DNA of 64,000 nt. It comes from Mycolicibacterium iranicum. Lineage in GTDB: Bacteria > Actinomycetota > Actinomycetes > Mycobacteriales > Mycobacteriaceae. The translations under genes were made by a program, and so were the position numbers. Shown one piece after another: positions 9,482 through 18,298 of this stretch. Each line of letters starts with the position of its first letter. Position 1 is the first letter of the stretch. The stretch is taken from positions 62,001-126,000 of the forward strand of contig NZ_LWCS01000021.1 in assembly GCF_001650495.1 (NCBI RefSeq). Reading direction: 5' to 3'. Below the pieces are notes generated by a model, which made no database searches, had not been told where the DNA came from, and saw only the letters and a program-made list of their open reading frames with translations.

Positions 9482-10801
9482 ATGAAAATATCCCTCTTCT
9501 ACGAGTTCCCGCTGCCACGCCCGTGGGGGGAAGACGACGAACACCAGTTGTTCCAGCACGGTCTGGACGAGGTCGAACTCGCCGACCGAGCGGGCTTCTC
9601 CACGGTGTGGCTCACCGAGCATCACTTCCTTGAGGAGTACTGCCATTCGACCGCACCGGAGATGTTCCTGGCCGCGGCGAGCCAGCGCACCGAGAACATT
9701 CGGCTCGGCTTCGGTGTCATGCACCTGCCGCCACCGATCAATCACCCTGCTCGTATCGCCGAGCGGGTCGCCACCCTGGACCATCTGTCCAACGGTCGCG
9801 TGGAGTTCGGCACGGGAGAAGGGTCGTCGGTTGCTGAACTCGGCGGCTTCAACATCGACCCGGCTGACAAGCGCACCATGTGGGAAGAGGCGCTCGAGGT
9901 CTCGATCCGCTGTATGACGGAGGCGCCGTTCACGGGCTTCAAGGGTGAGCATGTCGAGATGCCCGCCCGCAACGTCATCCCCAAGCCACTGCAGAGCCCG
10001 CACCCGCCGGTCTGGGTCGCGTGCACTCGCCCGTCCTCCGTCGGCATGGCCGCCGAGAAGGCGATCGGCGCACTGAGTTTCGCCTACACCGGCCCGGAGG
10101 CGCTCAAAGACCGCGTCGACGGCTACTACCGCGACTTCGAGGAGAAGGGCACGCCGATCACTCCGGCCATCAACCCGAACCTGCTCGCCATCGGCGGCGA
10201 CCTGTCGATGATGGTCGCCAAGACCGACGAGGAGGCGCTCCAGCGGCTCGGCATCGGCGGCGGATTCTTCTCGTTCGGGATCATGCACTACTACCTGACG
10301 GGAATGCACACACCCGGTCGCACCGGCGTGTGGGAGCTGTACCAGGACGCGGTCAAGGATGACCCGACCCTGGCCTACGGCCCAGGACGCGGCGCGATCG
10401 GTTCACCCGACACCGTCCGCGAATTCCTGCGCGGCTACGAGGCCAGCGGTGTCGACGAGATCATCCTGCTCCTCAACCCGCGCAGCCACGAAGGGACGAT
10501 GGAGTCCATCGAGATCATGGGCAGGGAGATCCTGCCTGAGTTCATCGAACGCGACGAGAAGGCGGTCAAGGACAAGGCCAAGCGCCTTGAGCCGGTGATC
10601 GAGAAGGTCGAGGCGCGCCGCCAAGATTGGGATGCGCCTCTGTTCGACGAGACGTACGCGTTCGGCGGGTTGCCCACCGGCAAAGGTGGAAAGTTCACCG
10701 CGGGTGAGATCCCGGAGGCCATGGCCGAGATCAACGAGGGCCGCGTCAAGGCCGCGCAGGCGGAAAAGGATGCGAAAGCAGCCAAAGAAGCCGCGGGCTG
10801 A
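9482..10801 (+). CDS. Luciferase-like flavin-dependent monooxygenase with a charged C-terminal tail
   Basis: A 439-residue LLM-class TIM-barrel oxidoreductase. Typical features are WLTEHHF near residue 45, the PARIAERVATLDHLSNGR stretch and GTGEGSS. These enzymes use reduced FMN (or F420) for hydroxylation or Baeyer-Villiger reactions. A separate FMN reductase is encoded four genes downstream and could supply FMNH2. The last 65 or so residues are rich in Lys, Glu and Ala and look helical, extending the protein beyond the usual 340-400. It has the strongest ribosome site in the window, AAGGAGGT at 9466-9473, eight bases before ATG, so it is probably abundant. Confidence 0.82.
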   Translation: MKISLFYEFPLPRPWGEDDEHQLFQHGLDEVELADRAGFSTVWLTEHHFLEEYCHSTAPEMFLAAASQRTENIRLGFGVMHLPPPINHPARIAERVATLDHLSNGRVEFGTGEGSSVAELGGFNIDPADKRTMWEEALEVSIRCMTEAPFTGFKGEHVEMPARNVIPKPLQSPHPPVWVACTRPSSVGMAAEKAIGALSFAYTGPEALKDRVDGYYRDFEEKGTPITPAINPNLLAIGGDLSMMVAKTDEEALQRLGIGGGFFSFGIMHYYLTGMHTPGRTGVWELYQDAVKDDPTLAYGPGRGAIGSPDTVREFLRGYEASGVDEIILLLNPRSHEGTMESIEIMGREILPEFIERDEKAVKDKAKRLEPVIEKVEARRQDWDAPLFDETYAFGGLPTGKGGKFTAGEIPEAMAEINEGRVKAAQAEKDAKAAKEAAG

Positions 10802-10816
10802 GCGACACTCACGACC

Positions 10817-11656
10817 GTGGTGCAGATCGACGAACTGTTCCGCTACGACGGCAGGCGCGTGATCGTGACAGGCTGTGCGTCGGGTATCGGTGCGGCGCTG
10901 GTAAGGCTGCTGGACGGGCTCGGGGCCGAGGTGATGGGCCTCGACGTCCGCTCTCCCGCAACAGATCTGCGGGTTTCCGAGTTTCGTGCCATCGACCTGG
11001 CTGACGAAGGGTCGATCGCCGACGCGGCGGCTGCGGTCGAAGGCCCGGTCGATGCGTTGTTCAACGTCGCCGGGGTGTCGTCGGGCATCAAGGATCCGCT
11101 ACGGGTCGTCAGGATCAACTTCCTGGGCACCAGGAGGTTCACCGAGGCAATCACCCCTCTGATGCCGTCGGGATCGGCGATCGCCAACGTGTCGTCGTTG
11201 GCGGCGTCGCAGTATCTCGCCAACGCGCCGGTGACACTGGGCTTACTGGAAACCCAGTCATTCAGAGAGGGCATCGAGTGGTGTCACCGCAATCCCGAAG
11301 CGCTCGCCGACGGGGGTTACCGCCTGTCGAAGGAGGCCACCATCCTCTACGGTTTGCGCACTGTCAAAGTGCTGGGAGCCAGGGGTATCCGCGTCAACTG
11401 CACTGCGCCGGGGGTGACGGACACCCCGATCCTCGACCAACTGAGAAGCGCTTATGGTCAAGGTTTCCTGGACTCCTTCCAGAATCCGCTGGGCCGTCAC
11501 GCGGATGCCGACGAGCAGGCGAGCGTCCTTGCGTTCCTCAACAGCGCGGCGGCCAGGCACATCACCGGTCACGTCATCTGGGTGGACGGCGGATCGGTCG
11601 CCGAACGCGTCTTCGGTGATCTGAATGGCCAACGACGAGCGAGGGACGCGCGATGA
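10817..11656 (+). CDS. Short-chain dehydrogenase, 3-alpha-hydroxysteroid/coniferyl-alcohol dehydrogenase-like
   Basis: A 279-residue classical SDR. The nucleotide motif is TGCASGIG, the active site has Ser in NVSSLAAS, and YRLSK holds the catalytic Tyr and Lys. The insert between the Ser and Tyr (about 40 residues, including the GIEWCHRNPEA region) is a mark of the 3-alpha-hydroxysteroid dehydrogenase/coniferyl-alcohol dehydrogenase subgroup. The expected reaction is NAD(P)-linked alcohol/ketone interconversion on a cyclic or aromatic alcohol. It starts at GTG 10817 and its stop overlaps the next ATG (ATGA), so it is in the same operon as its neighbours. Confidence 0.8.
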   Translation: MVQIDELFRYDGRRVIVTGCASGIGAALVRLLDGLGAEVMGLDVRSPATDLRVSEFRAIDLADEGSIADAAAAVEGPVDALFNVAGVSSGIKDPLRVVRINFLGTRRFTEAITPLMPSGSAIANVSSLAASQYLANAPVTLGLLETQSFREGIEWCHRNPEALADGGYRLSKEATILYGLRTVKVLGARGIRVNCTAPGVTDTPILDQLRSAYGQGFLDSFQNPLGRHADADEQASVLAFLNSAAARHITGHVIWVDGGSVAERVFGDLNGQRRARDAR

Positions 11657-12651
11657 CCGGCACGATGAGCGACTTCCGCAAGGCCGCCGACGAGCTCCGC
11701 AACTGGGGACGGTGGGGCGACGACGACGAACTCGGCACGCTGAACTTCATCACCCCGAAGAAGGTCGCCGAGGCGGCGGGACTGGTCAAGCGGGGCAAGG
11801 TCATCCCCCTGGGGGGTGACTTCAGCTCGGGAGGGCCGCAGGGCGCGTTCAAGTTCCGGCAGAACCCCGTGCACGTGATGACGATCGACGGCGGCGATGC
11901 CTCGACCCTCGTCCGGTACGGCCCGGAATGGCTGCGCAACGCCGTGGCCTCCGACGTCAGCGCGTTTTTCGCCGACAACCCGTTCCGCTTCAACGACGAC
12001 ATGATCGTGATGCCGCTCCAGGCGGCCACCCAGTGGGATGCGCTGTCGCACGTCTATTACGAAGACAAGCTGTACAACGGCTTTCCGGCGGACTCGGTGA
12101 CGAGCTTCGGCGCCTACCACCTCGGCATCGAGAAGGTCGACGTGAAGGGCATCGTCTCGCGCGGGGTTCTGTTGGATGTCGTGGCCCACCGGGGTGCTGA
12201 GGTGTTCTGTGAACCCGGACGCCCGATCACGCCGGACGAGCTGGACGAGATCGTGACCCGGCAGAACGTCGAGATCCGTTCGGGTGACATCGTCGTCGTG
12301 CACACCGGGTGGTGGACGTGCTTCCTGTCCACCGGGGACGGCGGTCAAGCCGGCTCAGGTCTGCACTGGACGTGCGCCTCCTGGCTGCACCGGCACGAGG
12401 TGGCGGCAGTGGCGGCCGACAATCTGATGGTCGAAGATCCCGACCCGTCCAACGGGGTCGAGGGAACCTTTCTGCCGATGCACATGCTGTGCCTTCGAGA
12501 CATGGGCCTGATGCTCGGCGAGTACTGGGATCTCGGCCAGCTGGCCGCCGACTGTGCCGCCGACGGCATCTATGAATTTCAGCTTGTCGCACCGCCACTG
12601 AAAGTGGTGGGTGCGGTGGGCGCGCCTGTCAGTCCGATTGCGATCAAGTGA
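11653..12651 (+). CDS. Cyclase-family hydrolase (kynurenine formamidase fold)
   Basis: A 332-residue member of the putative cyclase family. The metal-site region reads QWDALSHVYYEDKLYNG instead of the HxGTHxD form of kynurenine formamidases; this W-D-A-L-S-H form marks a large, mostly uncharacterised subgroup. VVVHTGWW is also typical. Known relatives hydrolyse amides, lactones or cyclic diketones using a metal, so ring opening by hydrolysis is a reasonable guess. Start and stop overlap both neighbours by four bases, which places it firmly in the operon. Confidence 0.78.
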   Translation: MTGTMSDFRKAADELRNWGRWGDDDELGTLNFITPKKVAEAAGLVKRGKVIPLGGDFSSGGPQGAFKFRQNPVHVMTIDGGDASTLVRYGPEWLRNAVASDVSAFFADNPFRFNDDMIVMPLQAATQWDALSHVYYEDKLYNGFPADSVTSFGAYHLGIEKVDVKGIVSRGVLLDVVAHRGAEVFCEPGRPITPDELDEIVTRQNVEIRSGDIVVVHTGWWTCFLSTGDGGQAGSGLHWTCASWLHRHEVAAVAADNLMVEDPDPSNGVEGTFLPMHMLCLRDMGLMLGEYWDLGQLAADCAADGIYEFQLVAPPLKVVGAVGAPVSPIAIK

Positions 12652-13250
12652 GTGGTGAAGTGACCAATACCGATCAACCGTTCATCGTCGGTCTCGGCGG
12701 AACACTGCGGGCCAACTCGTCGACCGAGCGGGCACTGCGGTACTGCCTGGAAGCTGTCGAGAAACAGGGCGGGAGAACCCGACTGTTCGCCGCCGAAGAA
12801 CTCGATCTGCCGATGTATGCACCGCATGAACTCGAACGCACCCCGCGGGCACTGGAGTTGGTCAAGACGCTGCGGGACGCCGACGCCGTCGTCGTCGGTT
12901 CCCCCGGTTATCACGGCGCGGTGTCCGGGCTGGTCAAGAACGCGCTCGACTACATCGAAGACCTCCGCGAGGATCCGCGGGTGTATCTCGACAACACGCC
13001 GTGGGGTTGCATCAGCTGTGCCTACGGTTGGCAGGCCGCGGTGGGCACGCTGACGCAGTTGCGCAGCATCGGTCATGCCCTGCGGGCGTGGCCGACACCG
13101 CTGGGGGTGGCGATCAATTCGGCTGACCCCATCTGGGACCCGTCTGGTGCTCTCGCCGACACCGAACAGGGCAAGACAGTCGCGAACCAACTCGAATTGC
13201 TGGCCACCCAGGTGCTGGCTTTCGCACATACCAACAGGGAAACGGCGTGA
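12648..13250 (+). CDS. NAD(P)H-dependent FMN reductase
   Basis: A 200-residue flavodoxin-fold protein. The flavin-phosphate loop is GTLRANSSTERA near residues 18-29, and GSPGYHGAVSGLVKNALDYI is the conserved segment of NADPH-dependent FMN reductases. It probably reduces free FMN for the luciferase-like monooxygenase at 9482-10801. GTG 12648 overlaps the previous TGA. The size is normal for the family. Confidence 0.85.
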   Translation: MSGEVTNTDQPFIVGLGGTLRANSSTERALRYCLEAVEKQGGRTRLFAAEELDLPMYAPHELERTPRALELVKTLRDADAVVVGSPGYHGAVSGLVKNALDYIEDLREDPRVYLDNTPWGCISCAYGWQAAVGTLTQLRSIGHALRAWPTPLGVAINSADPIWDPSGALADTEQGKTVANQLELLATQVLAFAHTNRETA

Positions 13251-13254
13251 GACC

Positions 13255-14085
13255 GTGACCTTCGAATCCAAGTCTGTGCTGATCGACGGGCTGACCACGG
13301 GTTATCTCGAAGAAGGACAGGGAGATCCGGTCGTTCTGCTGCACGGTGGTGAGTTCGGCGCCAGTGCCAGGATCGGGTGGGAACGCACAATCGGCGCGCT
13401 GGCGCAGCGCTATCGCGTGCTGGCGCCGGACATGCTGGGCTTCGGTGACTCAGCCAAAGTCGTCGACTTCAACGACGGTCGCGGTATGCGAATCCGGCAT
13501 ATCGCCCGGTTCTGTGATGCGATGGGCGTCAAGTCAGCCCATTTCGTCGGGAACTCGATGGGTGCGATCAATCTCTTGGTCGACGCCACCTCGGATGCTG
13601 CGGTGCTGCCTGTCCGCAGTCTGGTTGCGATCTGCGGTGGCGGTGAGATCCAGCGCAATGAGCACGTCAGTGCCCTCTATGACTACGACGCCACCTTCGA
13701 CGGAATGCGCCGTATCGTCACCGCGCTGTTCGCCGACAACTCCTATCCGGACAACGGCCACTACGTGCGGAGGCGATACGAGTCCAGCATCGCGCCGGGT
13801 GCGTGGGAAGCCCTGGCGGCAGCCAGGTTTCGACGCCCGGGGCTCGAACCCCCCGCAGCTCCGAGCAGCGCACGTTCTTATGACCGGATCGCGGTACCCG
13901 CGCTGGTGGTGGAAGGCGGACAGGACAAGCTGCTGTCGGCGGGTTGGGCGGCTGAGATAGCGGGTCAGATCAAATTGGGGCAATCGGCGGTGATCGACGG
14001 AGCCGGGCATTGCCCACAGATCGAACAGCCAGAAATCACCAACGAACTTCTGCTGGACTTTCTCGGAGGGATCGCCGATGACTGA
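13255..14085 (+). CDS. Alpha/beta hydrolase, second meta-cleavage-type hydrolase
   Basis: A 276-residue alpha/beta hydrolase with HGGEFG (30-35, oxyanion), nucleophile elbow GNSMG with Ser101, an Asp in VEGGQDKLL and the catalytic His in GAGHCPQIE. It resembles C-C bond hydrolases and related esterases. The window thus has two such enzymes in one operon (see 4221-5087), which would suit cleavage at two points of a larger skeleton. I start at GTG 13255, four bases after the reductase stop; the longer frame from 13075 would run through the reductase gene. It overlaps the next gene by eight bases. Confidence 0.8.
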   Translation: MTFESKSVLIDGLTTGYLEEGQGDPVVLLHGGEFGASARIGWERTIGALAQRYRVLAPDMLGFGDSAKVVDFNDGRGMRIRHIARFCDAMGVKSAHFVGNSMGAINLLVDATSDAAVLPVRSLVAICGGGEIQRNEHVSALYDYDATFDGMRRIVTALFADNSYPDNGHYVRRRYESSIAPGAWEALAAARFRRPGLEPPAAPSSARSYDRIAVPALVVEGGQDKLLSAGWAAEIAGQIKLGQSAVIDGAGHCPQIEQPEITNELLLDFLGGIADD

Positions 14086-14911
14086 ACTTGACGGCAAGGT
14101 CGCGATCGTCACCGGCGGTGCGTCGGGGATCGGCCGTGGGATCACCGAGAGATTCGCCGCCGAAGGTGCACATGTCGTGGTGGCTGACATCCGCGACGAC
14201 CTCGGCGAAAGCCTTGTGGATGAGCTCGATTCGACCGGGGCGAGAGTCGTTTACCGGCACGCCGACGTCGGGGAGCAGGCTCAGGTCGCAGAGCTCGTCG
14301 AGGCGGCGGTCTCGACCTTCGGCGGTCTGCACGTGATGGTCAACAACGCCGGAATCTCCAGCCCGCTGCGCAAGGGACTGCTCCACGAAGACTTCGAAGA
14401 GTTCGACCGCGTCATGCGCGTGAACCTCCTCGGGCTGATGGCAGGCACGCGCGAGGCCGCTCGGCACATGGCCGACAACGGTGGCGGATCGATCATCAAC
14501 CTCGGTTCGATCGGTGGCATCCAGGCAGGCGGCGGCGTATCGACCTACCGGGCGTCCAAGGCTGCCATCATCCACTTCACCAAGTGCGCGGCCATCGAGC
14601 TTGCCGACTTCGAGGTCCGGGTCAACTGCCTTGCGCCAGGCAATATCCCGACTCCGATTCTGGCGACGTCGGCGACGGACGAGGACCGCGAGCGGCTGGA
14701 GCGCTTCGAGGCAAGGATCCGGCAGCAGATGCGCGACGACAGGCCGCTCAAGCGCGAGGGCACCGCAGACGACGTCGCCGAGGCAGCGCTCTACCTCGCG
14801 ACGGACCGCTCTCGCTACGTGACCGGGATCGTGCTGCCCGTCGACGGCGGCACGGTGGCAGGCAAGGTAATCGTCCGCAAGCCGCGCGAAAGCCCCGACA
14901 GACAGGCATGA
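14078..14911 (+). CDS. Short-chain dehydrogenase/reductase
   Basis: A 277-residue classical SDR: TGGASGIG cofactor motif, VADIRDD after the second strand (acidic, so NAD preferred), NNAGIS, active-site Ser in NLGSIGG and catalytic YRASK. The C-terminal motif is VTGIVLPVDGG. The substrate is unknown. ATG 14078 lies inside the end of the hydrolase gene, so translation is coupled. It is the last gene before the first regulatory gap in the long plus-strand run. Confidence 0.85.
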   Translation: MTELDGKVAIVTGGASGIGRGITERFAAEGAHVVVADIRDDLGESLVDELDSTGARVVYRHADVGEQAQVAELVEAAVSTFGGLHVMVNNAGISSPLRKGLLHEDFEEFDRVMRVNLLGLMAGTREAARHMADNGGGSIINLGSIGGIQAGGGVSTYRASKAAIIHFTKCAAIELADFEVRVNCLAPGNIPTPILATSATDEDRERLERFEARIRQQMRDDRPLKREGTADDVAEAALYLATDRSRYVTGIVLPVDGGTVAGKVIVRKPRESPDRQA

Positions 14912-14926
14912 GGTCTTTAAATCAGT

Positions 14927-14962
14927 CGCTTGACTTAAGCGGTATGAGGCGGTTCACTGAAC
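14927..14962. promoter_or_regulatory. Two short inverted repeats before the TetR gene
   Basis: CGCTT-GACTT-AAGCG (14,927-14,941) is a perfect inverted repeat that overlaps a TTGACT -35-like hexamer. GTTCA-C-TGAAC (14,952-14,962) is a second perfect repeat. They lie between the SDR stop and the likely TetR start and suit autoregulation of that gene. Confidence 0.45.
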
Positions 14963-14964
14963 AT

Positions 14965-15618
14965 GTGACGACAGTGAGGACCATCCGAGCCGACCGCGCC
15001 ACCACCACGCAAGAGGCGATCCTGAAGGCCGCTGAACGGCTCTACGCCGAACACGGGGTGTATGCGGTGTCGAATCGTCAGGTGAGCGAGGCGGCGGGGC
15101 AGGGGAACAACGCGGCCGTCGGATATCACTTCGGTACGAAGACCGATCTGGTGCGTGCCATCGAGCAGAAGCACCGCGCCTCGATCGAACTGTTGCTCGA
15201 GCGGATGGTGGCCGACACGGGTGATTCCGCAGAGCTGCGGGACTGGATCGCATGCCTGGTCTGCTCGCTTACCGAACACCTTGCTCAGCTTGGAAACCCG
15301 ACGTGGTACGCCCGCTTCGCGGCCCAAGCATTGGCGGACCCGGCCTACCAGAAAATCGTCGTCCGGGACGCGCTCGCATCGCCGTCGCTCGTCCGCGTCG
15401 TCGACGGCATCACGCGATGCCTGCCCGATCTGCCGATGGCCGTCGTCGTCGAGCGCAACATCATGGCCCGAAATCTGCTGGTGCACACCTGCGCCGACTT
15501 CGAGCGGGCGTTCGCCGATGGCGCCGACCTGCCCCGAACATCGTGGAGCGCAGTCGGATCCGGTCTCATCGACGCGATCGTCGGCCTGTGGCGGTCGCCC
15601 GTGACGGAGCTGCCCTGA
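14965..15618 (+). CDS. TetR-family transcriptional regulator
   Basis: A protein of about 217 residues with an N-terminal TetR DNA-binding domain (EAILKAAERLYAEHGVYAVS, then VSEAAGQGNNAAVGYHFGTK). The start is uncertain: GTG 14,965, GTG 14,974 and ATG 14,944 are all in frame. I favour a start after the inverted repeats at 14,927-14,962, perhaps on a nearly leaderless transcript. The ferredoxin gene starts one base after its stop, so the regulator is expressed with the P450 system it probably controls. Confidence 0.8.
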   Translation: MTTVRTIRADRATTTQEAILKAAERLYAEHGVYAVSNRQVSEAAGQGNNAAVGYHFGTKTDLVRAIEQKHRASIELLLERMVADTGDSAELRDWIACLVCSLTEHLAQLGNPTWYARFAAQALADPAYQKIVVRDALASPSLVRVVDGITRCLPDLPMAVVVERNIMARNLLVHTCADFERAFADGADLPRTSWSAVGSGLIDAIVGLWRSPVTELP

Positions 15619-15619
15619 C

Positions 15620-15814
15620 ATGAGGATCACCGTCGACCAGGACAAGTGCGTGTCCTCCGGTCAGTGCGTGCTCAACGCGATGGAGGTGTTCGACCAACGT
15701 GACGACGACGGCGTCGTCGAGCTGCTCATCCCCGAGCCCGGACCCGAATACGCCCACCAGACCCGCAACGCCGCCGCGGCTTGCCCGGCCATGGCGATCC
15801 ACATCGAGGAGTGA
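15620..15814 (+). CDS. [3Fe-4S]-type ferredoxin, P450 redox partner
   Basis: A 64-residue ferredoxin of the short actinobacterial type. Three cysteines, Cys10, Cys16 and Cys55 (the last in ACPAMAI), fit a three-iron cluster; the usual fourth cysteine position is Gly in CVSSGQC. Such ferredoxins carry single electrons to cytochromes P450. The P450 gene starts seven bases downstream. No ferredoxin reductase is encoded nearby, so one from elsewhere must serve. Confidence 0.9.
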   Translation: MRITVDQDKCVSSGQCVLNAMEVFDQRDDDGVVELLIPEPGPEYAHQTRNAAAACPAMAIHIEE

Positions 15815-15821
15815 CGGACCT

Positions 15822-17054
15822 ATGACGGAAACGGTTGCAGAAGAGGCGGTCTCGGCCGCTCCCGAGTATCCGATGGAGCGCGAGACCACCTGCCCGTTCG
15901 CGCCGCCGCGCCAGATGCTGGCGATGAACGAGTCCACACCGCTGTCGCGGGTGAAGATCTGGAACGGCACGACCCCATGGCTTATCACCGGTCACGAGGT
16001 GGCCCGCACGCTCTTCGCCGACCCGAGGGTCAGTGTCGACGACCGTCGTGAAGGCTTCCCGCACTGGAACGAGCACATGCTCTCCACGGTGAACAAGCGG
16101 CCGCGGTCGGTGTTCACCTCCGACGCCGAGGAACACACCCGGTTCCGCCGGATGCTGTCCAAGCCCTTCACCTTCCGCCGCGTCGAGGCTCTGCGGCCGG
16201 TGATCCAGGAAGTCACCGACGAGTGCATCGACGAGATCCTCGCCGGGCCGCAGCCCGCCGACATGGTGGCCCGACTCGCGCTGCCGGTGCCCACCCGGGT
16301 GATCAGCGACATGCTCGGCGTGCCTTACGCCGACCACGAGTTCTTCCAGGAGCACGCCAACGCCGGGCTGGCCCGTTTCGCCGCGGCGGATGCCATGCAA
16401 AAGGGCGCGATGAGCCTGCACCAGTATCTGATCGACCTCGTCGAACAGAAACAGCAGAACCCCGCCGAGGACGCGGTGTCCGACCTCGCCGAGCGCGTCA
16501 CCGCCGGTGAGATCAGCGTCAAGGAAGCCGCCCAGCTGGGAACCGGCCTGCTGATCGCAGGGCACGAGACGACGGCCAACATGATCGGCATCGGCATCTG
16601 CGTCCTGCTGCAGAACCCCGAACAGGCGGCGCTGCTGCGCGATTCGGAGGACCCGAAGTTCATCGCGAACGCGGTCGAAGAGCTGATGCGCTACCTGTCG
16701 ATCATCCAGAACGGTCAGCGCCGCGTCGCGATCGAGGATATCGAGATCGCAGGGGAGACGATCCGGGCGGGCGAGGGCATCATCATCGACCTGGCGCCCG
16801 CGAACTGGGACGCCGCGGCGTATCCCGAGCCCGACAAGCTGGACCTCACGCGGGATGCAGGTCAGCAGCTGGGATTCGGCTATGGCAGGCACCAGTGCGT
16901 CGGCCAACAGCTCGCGCGCGCCGAACTGCAGATCGTGTTTCACACGCTGCTGCGCCGCATCCCGACGATGGAGCTGGCCATCCCGTTCGACGAGGTGCCC
17001 TTCAAGCACGACCGCCTCGCCTACGGCGTCTACGAACTACCGGTGACCTGGTAA
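15822..17054 (+). CDS. Cytochrome P450 (CYP105-like pattern)
   Basis: A 410-residue soluble P450. The I-helix oxygen-activation motif is AGHETT (246-251), ExxR is ELMR (287-290), and the heme loop is GFGYGRHQCVGQQLA with the iron-binding Cys359. The N-terminal half (DPRVSVDDRREGFP, then FTSDAEEHTRFRR) resembles Streptomyces-type CYP105 enzymes, but the subfamily is a guess. It would hydroxylate a substrate with electrons from the ferredoxin encoded just upstream. ATG 15,822 is chosen because it follows the ferredoxin stop; longer frames overlap that gene. Confidence 0.92.
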   Translation: MTETVAEEAVSAAPEYPMERETTCPFAPPRQMLAMNESTPLSRVKIWNGTTPWLITGHEVARTLFADPRVSVDDRREGFPHWNEHMLSTVNKRPRSVFTSDAEEHTRFRRMLSKPFTFRRVEALRPVIQEVTDECIDEILAGPQPADMVARLALPVPTRVISDMLGVPYADHEFFQEHANAGLARFAAADAMQKGAMSLHQYLIDLVEQKQQNPAEDAVSDLAERVTAGEISVKEAAQLGTGLLIAGHETTANMIGIGICVLLQNPEQAALLRDSEDPKFIANAVEELMRYLSIIQNGQRRVAIEDIEIAGETIRAGEGIIIDLAPANWDAAAYPEPDKLDLTRDAGQQLGFGYGRHQCVGQQLARAELQIVFHTLLRRIPTMELAIPFDEVPFKHDRLAYGVYELPVTW

Positions 17055-17095
17055 CTAACGAGACCTCAAGCCCTACAGCCTGATTGGAGACACCA

Positions 17096-18298
17096 ATGTC
17101 GACAGCCACAGCCTCAGCGACCCTCTATCCGCCCGAGGGTTTCGGCGCCCCCAAGAACCGCCAGGGTCACTCGACCGGGGAAGGACTCGCCGACCTTCCC
17201 AAAGACACCGTGATCTTCTCCGCCGACAACCACATTTCCGTGGCCGACGACATCTTCTACGAGCGCTTCCCCGAGGAGCTCAAGGGTGCTGCCCCGCGCA
17301 TCTGGTACGAGGACGGTGCCTACATGGTCGGGATGAAGGGGAAGGCCTGGACGGGCGGTGACTTCGGCCGCGTACTCATGCAGTACGACGACCTCGCCGG
17401 CGCCGCGTCGAACAACATCGAGGCCCGCATCCGGGAACTCAAGGAGGACGGCATCGACAAGGAGCTGGCGTTCCCGAACGCAGTTCTCGCTCTGTTCCAC
17501 TACCCGGACAAGAGCTTGCGCGAGCGGGTGTTCCGAATCTACAACGAGCACATCGCCGACCTGCAGGAGCGCTCCAACGGACACTTCTACGGCGTCGGGT
17601 TGATCAACTGGTGGGACCCCGCTGGAACTCGGTCAACGCTGTCCGAATTGAAGTCGCTGGGGCTCAAAACGTTCCTGCTGCCGCTGAATCCCGGCAAGGA
17701 CGACGAGGGCAACATCTACGACTACGGCAGCACCAGCATGGACGCGGTGTGGGACGAGATCGAGGCCGCCGGGCTGCCCGTCAGTCACCATATCGGCGAG
17801 ACCCCGCCGAAGACGCCGTGCCAGAACAACAGTGTGGTCGTCGGCATGATGGTCAACGTCGATTCGTTCCGTGAGCAGTTCGCCAAGTACGTCTTCTCCG
17901 GCATCCTCGACCGCCACCCCTCGTTGAAGGTCGGATGGTTCGAGGGCGGCATCGCGTGGGTGCCCACCGCTCTGCAGGACGCTGAACACATGCTCGCCTC
18001 CTACCGGCATATGTTCAACCACGAACTCCAGCACGACATCGGCCATTACTGGGACCATCACATGAGCGCCTCGTTCATGGTCGACCCGCTCGGCCTGCAA
18101 CTGATCGATCGAATCGGTGTCGAGAACGTCATGTGGTCCTCGGATTACCCGCACAACGAGAGCACGTTCGGCTACTCGGAGAAGTCCCTGGCGTCCGTCG
18201 TCGAGGCCGTGGGGCCCGAGGCCGCGGTGAAGATCGTGAGCACCAACGTGCAGAAGTTCCTGGGAGTCGGCATGAGCGAGCTCGCGAGCGAATCATGA
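17096..18298 (+). CDS. Amidohydrolase-2 family protein (ACMSD-like TIM barrel)
   Basis: A 400-residue member of the amidohydrolase-2 group, which includes decarboxylases and hydrolases acting on ring-derived acids. The N-terminal metal motif reads SADNHIS, with Asp-Asn-His in place of the usual His-x-His. VSHHIGE and SSDYPHNEST carry the later metal-site His and the catalytic Asp. A clear GGAGA ribosome site precedes ATG 17,096. The stop overlaps the next start (ATGA). Mycobacteria carry many uncharacterised copies of this family, and decarboxylation or hydrolysis of a cleavage product is the likely role. Confidence 0.82.
   Translation: MSTATASATLYPPEGFGAPKNRQGHSTGEGLADLPKDTVIFSADNHISVADDIFYERFPEELKGAAPRIWYEDGAYMVGMKGKAWTGGDFGRVLMQYDDLAGAASNNIEARIRELKEDGIDKELAFPNAVLALFHYPDKSLRERVFRIYNEHIADLQERSNGHFYGVGLINWWDPAGTRSTLSELKSLGLKTFLLPLNPGKDDEGNIYDYGSTSMDAVWDEIEAAGLPVSHHIGETPPKTPCQNNSVVVGMMVNVDSFREQFAKYVFSGILDRHPSLKVGWFEGGIAWVPTALQDAEHMLASYRHMFNHELQHDIGHYWDHHMSASFMVDPLGLQLIDRIGVENVMWSSDYPHNESTFGYSEKSLASVVEAVGPEAAVKIVSTNVQKFLGVGMSELASES

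Noticed and set aside
9690..9702. GAGAACATTCG inside the luciferase-like gene, similar to the operator
   Set aside because: The arms are in the right order but have no three-base centre, and it lies within coding sequence, so it is probably chance.
15726..17009. A 427-codon minus-strand frame
   Set aside because: Antisense of the P450 gene, which has intact I-helix, ExxR and heme motifs.
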